A stretch of DNA of 12,298 bases, taken from assembly GCA_047629975.1 (NCBI GenBank), contig JBLHUT010000082.1, forward strand, positions 1 to 12,298, written 5' to 3'. The position numbers and the translations under genes were made by a program. Origin of the DNA: JBLHUT01 sp047629975 (GTDB taxonomy: Bacteria > Pseudomonadota > Alphaproteobacteria > Rhodobacterales > Rhodobacteraceae). Positions 7,760 through 12,298 of the stretch are shown piece by piece. The number at the start of each line of letters is the position of its first letter. Position 1 is the stretch's first letter. Below the pieces are notes generated by a model. It was given only the letters and a program-made list of their open reading frames with translations. It was not told the origin of the DNA and ran no database searches.

Positions 7760-8449
7760 GTGTTCAAAAGTATAAAAACAATTAAAGTTGGGTTAGCTGT
7801 TTTAGCGACTTGCCTGACAGCAGGAGTCGGCAGCGCCGAAACTGTTACCTATTACGAGACGCTGGCCGACGGCCCGGACAATCTGACGTCTATGCCCCCA
7901 AGCGCCTACATGAAGCCGACGTTCTACGGTTACGCATCCGATTTCGTTGGTACGACGACAACCGGTACTGCGGCCAACATCTCACAGACAGCCAATGGCT
8001 GGGGTGTTGACGACGGTGCGGGCAGTGGCGCATTGGGCAGCAATTTCGGGCTTGTGGCTGGTAACGAAGCGTTGGTTCTCGAGTTTACGCGCGACGTTTC
8101 GATCTCGTACTTCAAGCTTCGCAACTATAGCACAGTTAACCAGTTTTTCGACCTGTACGTTGATGGCGTAAAGATCGTTACCCACATACGTTCCAACCCG
8201 GGCAACATATCCGGCGCAAAGGTAGCGTTCAACTATACGTCCAGCCCCTTAACAGGAAGCGTATTTTCCTTTGTCAGCAGAACCGCAAACCCCGCAACAG
8301 GTATCAAGGACGTAGGTTTTTACCTGACCGAGTTCTATGTAACTGCCGAAGTGCCGTTGCCGGCAACCGCGCCCATCTTGGGTGGTGGACTTATCGTCGC
8401 CGGCATCCTCCTCAGATCACGTCGGAGAATGCGCCGCGAAGCCGCCTGA
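7760..8449 (+). CDS. Secreted VPLPA-CTERM sorting domain protein
   Basis: The 229-residue protein has a signal peptide (basic start, hydrophobic VGLAVLATCLTAGVGSA, cleavage likely after residue 26). A mature part of about 170 residues follows, rich in Gly, Thr, Ser, Asn and aromatic residues, probably an all-beta sandwich. The C-terminal sorting signal comprises VPLPA (198-202), a hydrophobic helix (about 204-218) and the basic tail RSRRRMRR (219-226). This tripartite tail is the VPLPA-CTERM variant of PEP-CTERM, processed in Rhodobacterales by a dedicated exosortase (XrtD type), probably to release or anchor the protein at the cell surface; such proteins often go with exopolysaccharide or biofilm functions. 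No exosortase gene is in the window. No enzyme motif is recognised, so the function is unknown. It starts with GTG (alternative GTG at 7751), and its 5' end and upstream region are clearly AT-richer than the neighbours. Confidence 0.88.
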   Translation: MFKSIKTIKVGLAVLATCLTAGVGSAETVTYYETLADGPDNLTSMPPSAYMKPTFYGYASDFVGTTTTGTAANISQTANGWGVDDGAGSGALGSNFGLVAGNEALVLEFTRDVSISYFKLRNYSTVNQFFDLYVDGVKIVTHIRSNPGNISGAKVAFNYTSSPLTGSVFSFVSRTANPATGIKDVGFYLTEFYVTAEVPLPATAPILGGGLIVAGILLRSRRRMRREAA

Positions 8450-8481
8450 CACTGGCGAGTGTGAGAAAATTTACAAAGACC

Positions 8482-8511
8482 AAAAAACGCCCATTTACCG
8501 GGCGTTTTTTT
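8482..8511. terminator. Bidirectional terminator between VPLPA-CTERM gene and mscL
   Basis: A perfect 11-bp inverted repeat AAAAAACGCCC (8482-8492) / GGGCGTTTTTT (8500-8510) encloses a 7-nt loop. The T run on the + strand and the A run, which reads as T on the - strand, make it functional for both the gene to the left and mscL (stop at 8521). Confidence 0.93.
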
Positions 8512-8520
8512 CGTTAGGGG

Positions 8521-8949
8521 TTACTGCTTTTGCAAGGCATTCCTGATTTCAATAAGGATATCTTTTTCAGTTGGCCCCGTATCCGCCTTTGCCGGTGCCA
8601 CCGTTACCGGCTTTTCCGTAACGGCCTTCACCTTGTTGACGTATCGCACCAGCATGAACACAACGAATGCGATGATCAGAAAGTTGATCACCGACGTCAC
8701 AAAAGATCCGTAGGCAAAGGTTGCAACTCCCGCCTCGCGGGCTGCCTCAAGCGAGGAAAAATCTCCTTGCCCAAGCACCACAAAATAATCACTAAAATCG
8801 ACACCCCCGATCACAAACCCAAGGATCGGGTTGAGTAAATCATCCACCATCGACTTTACGATCCCCGTAAAGGCCGCACCGATGATAATGCCAACGGCCA
8901 TGTCCATTACATTGCCTTTAGCGATAAACGTCCTGAATTCCTGCAACAT
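8521..8949 (-). CDS. mscL: Large-conductance mechanosensitive channel
   Basis: The 142-residue membrane protein is MscL, the emergency valve that opens under extreme membrane tension during osmotic downshock. The N terminus MLQEFRTFIAKGNVMDMAVG (1-20) and IIIGAAFTGIVKSMVDDLLNP form the amphipathic N-helix and pore-lining first membrane helix. A periplasmic loop (about 46-80) contains FSDYFVVL. The second membrane helix spans about 83-104 (SVINFLIIAFVVFMLVRYVN). The cytoplasmic helix at the end has TEKDILIEIRNAL. Length and order are normal. The ATG at 8949 is preceded by a purine-rich GGGAAAGAG. It is monocistronic, convergent with the VPLPA-CTERM gene via a shared terminator and divergent from gst. 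Confidence 0.97.
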   Translation of the reverse strand: MLQEFRTFIAKGNVMDMAVGIIIGAAFTGIVKSMVDDLLNPILGFVIGGVDFSDYFVVLGQGDFSSLEAAREAGVATFAYGSFVTSVINFLIIAFVVFMLVRYVNKVKAVTEKPVTVAPAKADTGPTEKDILIEIRNALQKQ

Positions 8950-9089
8950 TTTGCTCTTTCCCTACCTGCCACCACTCAATCGTTCCTGCGCACACACGCA
9001 GCCACACGAAATCAGGATACCACAGCCAAAGACAGCCGAACACGGCTTCAAATCTCCTGGAGCCAAGCCTATCGTCGAACCAACGCAAA

Positions 9090-9100
9090 AGAGAGAGAGA
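9090..9100 (+). repeat. GA dinucleotide run forming the gst ribosome binding region
   Basis: An uninterrupted run AGAGAGAGAGA ends 7 nt before the gst ATG at 9108 and is the only purine-rich element at the right distance, so it probably serves as the Shine-Dalgarno sequence. Confidence 0.6.
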
Positions 9101-9107
9101 CAGAACC

Positions 9108-9800
9108 ATGCTTGACCAGTTTCCCATCACCAAACGTTGGCCTGCCGCCAATCCCGCCATCATCCAGCTCTACTCCTTTCCCACGCCGAACGGTGTAAAA
9201 GTCTCGATCGCCCTTGAGGAACTTGGCCTTCCTTACGAGGCGCACAAGGTAACGCTGTCTGACGCAGACGTAAAAAGCCCTGCTTTTCTCTCGCTCAACC
9301 CGAACAACAAAATCCCCGCCATTGTTGATCCCAACGGTCCCGATGGCGTGCCTGTCGGTTTGTTTGAATCCGGTGCGATCCTCATCTATCTGGCTGAAAA
9401 AACGGGTAAATTGATGGGTGCTACGGCCAGTGACAAGGCAAAGGTCCTTCAGTGGCTTATGTTCCAGATGGGCGGGCTTGGTCCCATGCTTGGACAGCTC
9501 GGCTTCTTCTATAAATTTGCCGGCGCAACCTTCGAGGACAAGCGACCACAGCAACGTTATCTTGCCGAAGCCAAGAGGCTGCTTGCTGTGCTTGAGACCG
9601 AGATGGCAGATAAGGACTGGATCGCCGACGACTACTCTATCGCAGATATCGCAATCGCGCCCTGGCTGCGCGCGTTGGACTTTTACGGCGTCAAAGAGGC
9701 GGTTGAATGGGACAACCACCCCAACCTTGTCCGTTATCTTGACCGCTTCCTGAGCCGCGATGCTGTTCAGATCGGCCTTGTCACACCGGCGCGCGACTGA
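9108..9800 (+). CDS. Glutathione S-transferase family protein (Nu-class / YghU-YfcG-like)
   Basis: The 230-residue cytosolic protein has both GST domains. The thioredoxin-like N domain carries YSFPTPNGVKVSIALEELGLPY (22-43), the cis-proline segment KIPAIVDP (68-75) and the glutathione gamma-glutamyl-binding ESGAILIYLAEK (87-98). The helical C domain includes the N-capping-box region DDYSIADIAIAPW (174-186). The TPNGVK segment is typical of Nu-class GSTs such as E. coli YfcG and YghU, which act mainly as glutathione-dependent disulfide reductases or peroxidases. That assignment is by pattern, and the substrate is unknown. It diverges from mscL. Its TGA shares one base with the ATG of the next gene, so the two are translationally coupled. 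Start codon support comes from the GA-rich sequence 7 nt upstream. Confidence 0.92.
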   Translation: MLDQFPITKRWPAANPAIIQLYSFPTPNGVKVSIALEELGLPYEAHKVTLSDADVKSPAFLSLNPNNKIPAIVDPNGPDGVPVGLFESGAILIYLAEKTGKLMGATASDKAKVLQWLMFQMGGLGPMLGQLGFFYKFAGATFEDKRPQQRYLAEAKRLLAVLETEMADKDWIADDYSIADIAIAPWLRALDFYGVKEAVEWDNHPNLVRYLDRFLSRDAVQIGLVTPARD

Positions 9801-10603
9801 TGCGTTTGGGCCTTATCGGATACGGCAATATCGGGCGCAGTCTTGTTGCCATGATCGCCGCCGACCCCGCACTCACTCTTGCGCATCTTTGTGTGCTTGT
9901 CCGCAATTACGACGGGCAAAGCGCCCCCGACGGTGCCGCCCAAGGCGTATCCTGGGTGACAAATGCCGACGCATTGATCGCCGCGTCACCCGACGTAATC
10001 ATTGAATGCGCTGGCCACTCCGCAGTTGTCGAGCTGGTCCCGCAGTGCCTTGCGGCGGGGATCGACACGGTTGTTGCCTCCATCGGAGCGCTGGCCGATC
10101 AATCCCTCGAAGAGCGGTTGATCGCCCTGTCAGAGGAAAGCGGCGCGCGATTGATCCTGCCCGCAGGAGCCATCGGTGGCATTGATCTGCTGTCGGCTTT
10201 GCGCCCCTCCGGCATCCAGTCGGTGACTTACATTGGTCGCAAACCCCCCATGGCGTGGGCCGGATCCCCCGCCGAAAAGGTGGTGGATTTGACAACCCTG
10301 ACCCAACGCACGACCTTTTTTAGCGGAACGGCCCGCGAGGCCGCAGCCGCCTATCCCAAGAATGCAAATGTCGCCGCGACCCTTGCCCTTGCCGGTGTTG
10401 GCATGGATGCCACGCAGGTCCAGTTGATCGCGGACCCTGCCGCCACGGGCAACACACACAGCTATAGTGTGTTTGCAGGCGGTGCCGATTATACCGTCGA
10501 TATCACCGGAAAATCCTCAAAGGAAAACCCCAAGACCTCGATTGCGACGGTTTATAGTCTTTTGCGGGAAGTACGGAACCGGCTCGGGCCTGTTGCGATC
10601 TAG
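9800..10603 (+). CDS. nadX: L-aspartate dehydrogenase-like protein
   Basis: The 267-residue product matches the aspartate dehydrogenase family, which oxidises L-aspartate with NAD(P)+ to iminoaspartate/oxaloacetate, or runs in reverse; the Thermotoga enzyme feeds NAD synthesis in place of NadB. The Rossmann motif GLIGYGNIG (4-12) is followed by ECAGHSAV (69-76), ASIGALAD (93-100) and LPAGAIGGIDLL (120-131). The dimer/substrate domain contains YPKNANVAATLALAGVG (185-201), NTHSYSV (218-224) with the probable catalytic H220, and NPKTSIATVYSLL near the end. The start is fixed by the TGATG junction with gst; there is no separate ribosome binding site beyond the upstream coding sequence. No nadA or nadC lies nearby, so a catabolic or amino-acid role is as possible as NAD synthesis. 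The gene symbol is by family only. Confidence 0.85.
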   Translation: MRLGLIGYGNIGRSLVAMIAADPALTLAHLCVLVRNYDGQSAPDGAAQGVSWVTNADALIAASPDVIIECAGHSAVVELVPQCLAAGIDTVVASIGALADQSLEERLIALSEESGARLILPAGAIGGIDLLSALRPSGIQSVTYIGRKPPMAWAGSPAEKVVDLTTLTQRTTFFSGTAREAAAAYPKNANVAATLALAGVGMDATQVQLIADPAATGNTHSYSVFAGGADYTVDITGKSSKENPKTSIATVYSLLREVRNRLGPVAI

Positions 10604-10617
10604 AGCAGCGTGCATAG

Positions 10618-10651
10618 AAAATGCGCCCGAACCAATGTCCGGGCGCATTTT
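10618..10651. terminator. Bidirectional terminator after the aspartate dehydrogenase gene
   Basis: A perfect 12-bp inverted repeat AAAATGCGCCCG (10618-10629) / CGGGCGCATTTT (10640-10651) encloses a 10-nt loop. It lies 14 nt after the aspartate dehydrogenase stop and 31 nt beyond the ytoQ stop on the other strand. The T run is short (four bases), but the arms end in A or T on both sides, so it should serve both convergent genes. Confidence 0.85.
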
Positions 10652-10682
10652 CAAACGTCACATCACAGCCTCACGTCAGGCA

Positions 10683-11132
10683 TCACTTCGAAAGGGAGCC
10701 TGTCAAAACATACTTCAGAATCTCCACCACCTGCGCCGGATCGTCGGCAACAGCCAGTGCCGCCGCATCGACCTCTTTCAAGGCATGCTGATGATCGGCC
10801 CCGTGCAGGATAATAAGCGATTTACCAAGAGCGGCGGCATAACCTGCATCAAACGCTGCGTTCCACTGCTTGTACTTTTCCCCAAACCGCACGACGACAA
10901 TATCGGCATCGGCAATGCCTTTGCGAGTGCGGATCGCATTGACCATCGCGCCCTTGTGGTCGTGCCAATACTTGTTCGGTTCTTCCCCGAGTATCGTCAC
11001 ACCACAATCATCAGACGCCGCATGATCGGTCACCGGACCGTGAAACGTCACATCCAACCCGTTTGCCCCGTTGGTGATCTGCTCGCGCCAATCCGTATGG
11101 ATCTCGCCTGAAAGATATACATTCAGTGTCAT
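10683..11132 (-). CDS. ytoQ: YtoQ family protein of unknown function
   Basis: The 149-residue protein matches the conserved YtoQ family, named after a Bacillus subtilis protein with no established role. It opens with MTLNVYLSGEIHTDWREQI, continues with FHGPVTDHAASD (30-41), and has an IADADIVVVRFGEKYKQWNA segment followed by AFDAGYAAALGKSLIIL. The overall pattern (strand-SGEIH start, then a DADI strand, then NxAFDxGYAxALGK) resembles nucleoside 2-deoxyribosyltransferase-like folds, which suggests a nucleotide-related ligand; this is inference. The ATG at 11132 has a good purine-rich site (AGGAAAGGG) before it. It lies 45 nt downstream of pheT on the same strand with no convincing terminator between them, so co-transcription with phenylalanyl-tRNA synthetase is plausible. 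Confidence 0.85.
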   Translation of the reverse strand: MTLNVYLSGEIHTDWREQITNGANGLDVTFHGPVTDHAASDDCGVTILGEEPNKYWHDHKGAMVNAIRTRKGIADADIVVVRFGEKYKQWNAAFDAGYAAALGKSLIILHGADHQHALKEVDAAALAVADDPAQVVEILKYVLTGSLSK

Positions 11133-11177
11133 TTCTGGTCCCTTTCCTCTTTTAACAACTCCGGAAAGCGGCTGCGT

Positions 11178-12298
11178 TTATCCGCGCAGCACACCCCCCG
11201 TAGCTTTTCCAACCTTCGCAATGATCTTGGCACCGACGGCCTCGATCTCTTCCTCGGTCATCGTCTTTTTGGTCGGTTGCATCCGCACACTGATCGCCAG
11301 AGATTTCTTGCCCGCGCCCATCTGTGCCTCGGCCTTTTCGCCGGTAAACTCGTCAAACACCCGAACCTCTTCGATCAACGCCTTGTCTGCGCCCGCAGCC
11401 GCATTCACCAGCGTCAGCGCCTCCACCTTTGCATCCACAACAAAGGCAAAGTCGCGCTCGACGGCCTGAAGATCGTTCAACAACAATGCGCCCCTGCTGT
11501 TGCCTTTTGCACGTGGCATCGGAATGGCCTCAAGCATGACGGAAAACGCAACGGCAGGTCCTTTGACATCCAGCGCCTGAAGCACCTTCGGGTGTAGTTC
11601 CCCGAACACACCCAACACCATCTTCGGCCCCAGACATAACTTGCCCGACCGCCCCGGATGCCACCAGCCCGGCACTCCGCGCAGAACTTGCAGTTTCGCA
11701 GGTGCCCCAACCGCCGCCAGAACGGCTTCGGCATCTGCTTTTGCGTCGAACACATCCACCGGACGGCGCGCGCCGTGAACATCATGCGGTCCGGTGTGCC
11801 CCACCAGAATACCGCTCGCCATGCGGTATTGCTCCTCGGGTTCGCCACCCGAAAACGCCGCGCCAACCTCGAACAGCGCGAGATCCATAAAACCACGCGC
11901 CTGATTGCGGGCGGCGGCCTGAAGCAGCCCCGGCAACAGATCGGGTCGCAGATGACTCATTTCCGAAGATATCGGATTTTCCAGCATCATCGCGTCGGTG
12001 CCCCCCCCGAACAGGGCCGCAGCAGCACGATCAATAAACGAATAGGTCACACATTCATTGTAACCCAGAGCCGCAAGTTGACGGCGCGCCCCTGTTTCGC
12101 GTTTTTGCATCGGTGTAAGGATCGCCTTGGGGACGCCACTTGTGGCGCGCGGCAAAGGCACGCCTTTGAGCTTGGTCAGCGATGCCATTCGCGCGACTTC
12201 TTCTACCAGATCGGCCTCTCCGAGGACATCAGGACGCCAGCTGGGGACATGGGCCATGTCCCCTTCCAGCCGGAAACCAAGCGCCGTCAAGGTCTGTC
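11178..12298 (-). CDS. pheT: Phenylalanine--tRNA ligase beta subunit, C-terminal part
   Basis: This is the last 372 residues of PheT; the gene enters from the right edge and is normally about 800 codons long in this group. Together with PheS it forms the alpha2beta2 enzyme that charges tRNA-Phe; PheT carries editing and tRNA-binding domains. The fragment begins at the end of the B5 domain (HVPSWRPDVLGEADLVEEVARM). It continues through the catalytic-core-like domain (NECVTYSFIDRAAAALFG, then NPISSEMSHLRPDLLPGLL, then ALFEVGAAF). It ends with the ferredoxin-fold anticodon-binding domain (about the last 95 residues: QAVERDFAFVVDAKV, then VRVFDEFTG, then GKKSLAISVRMQP). The TTG at 12290 is not a start, since coding similarity and the open frame continue to the edge. 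ytoQ follows on the same strand. Confidence 0.95.
   Translation of the reverse strand, partial: QTLTALGFRLEGDMAHVPSWRPDVLGEADLVEEVARMASLTKLKGVPLPRATSGVPKAILTPMQKRETGARRQLAALGYNECVTYSFIDRAAAALFGGGTDAMMLENPISSEMSHLRPDLLPGLLQAAARNQARGFMDLALFEVGAAFSGGEPEEQYRMASGILVGHTGPHDVHGARRPVDVFDAKADAEAVLAAVGAPAKLQVLRGVPGWWHPGRSGKLCLGPKMVLGVFGELHPKVLQALDVKGPAVAFSVMLEAIPMPRAKGNSRGALLLNDLQAVERDFAFVVDAKVEALTLVNAAAGADKALIEEVRVFDEFTGEKAEAQMGAGKKSLAISVRMQPTKKTMTEEEIEAVGAKIIAKVGKATGGVLRG

Noticed and set aside
9069..9719. Minus-strand 216-codon frame opposite gst
   Set aside because: It lies wholly antisense to a gene with clear GST motifs, and its translation has no recognisable domain.
10467..11111. Plus-strand 214-codon frame across the aspartate dehydrogenase end and ytoQ
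   Set aside because: It runs through a strong terminator hairpin and opposite ytoQ. The composition is that of a shadow frame.
11171..11190. GCTGCG/CGCAGC hairpin at the pheT stop
   Set aside because: It is short, overlaps coding sequence and lacks a T run, so pheT-ytoQ termination is not supported.

Overview
The window looks like ordinary chromosomal DNA of a marine alphaproteobacterium of the Rhodobacterales (Roseobacter group). Supporting signs are the fairly GC-rich coding style, the dnaX-ybaB-recR order, the rpsU/COQ9 divergent pair, a DUF1013 (TrcR) protein (a family essentially restricted to Alphaproteobacteria), and a protein with the VPLPA-CTERM tail that is typical of Rhodobacterales. 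The genus is not resolved. I see no tRNA or rRNA gene, no CRISPR array, no transposase, no integrase and no phage gene.

Layout from left to right. The window opens in the last part of a MATE efflux pump gene (+), whose 3' end overlaps that of a convergent gamma-glutamylcyclotransferase-like gene (-). Next comes a replication and repair operon (+): dnaX (tau subunit of DNA polymerase III), ybaB/ebfC (nucleoid-associated protein) and recR (recombinational repair). Facing it is a TrcR/DUF1013 transcription regulator (-). Diverging from that is a secreted RNase T2 (+), which runs tail to tail with a PIG3-type quinone oxidoreductase (-). That oxidoreductase lies downstream of a COQ9-family gene (-), and COQ9 diverges from rpsU (+, ribosomal protein S21), which has a recognisable promoter and a strong terminator.

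After rpsU there is a gene-poor, AT-richer stretch of about 360 bp, then a secreted protein with a C-terminal VPLPA-CTERM sorting signal (+). A shared bidirectional terminator separates this from mscL (-). Diverging from mscL is a tightly coupled pair, a Nu-class-like glutathione S-transferase and an L-aspartate dehydrogenase-like protein (+, stop and start codons sharing one base). A strong bidirectional hairpin then separates them from a YtoQ-family gene (-) and, upstream of it, the C-terminal ~370 residues of pheT (-), which runs off the right edge.

Gene orientation flips repeatedly, giving five convergent pairs, three of them with a hairpin between the genes. Most genes are core housekeeping functions: replication, repair, translation, ubiquinone synthesis, osmotic safety valve. 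The less ordinary elements are the VPLPA-CTERM exosortase substrate in its AT-richer setting, the TrcR regulator, an RNase T2 lacking the usual catalytic-motif glutamate, unusual leader structures in front of rpsU, coq9 and gst, and the uncharacterised YtoQ protein. I found no convincing new multi-gene defence or mobile system here.
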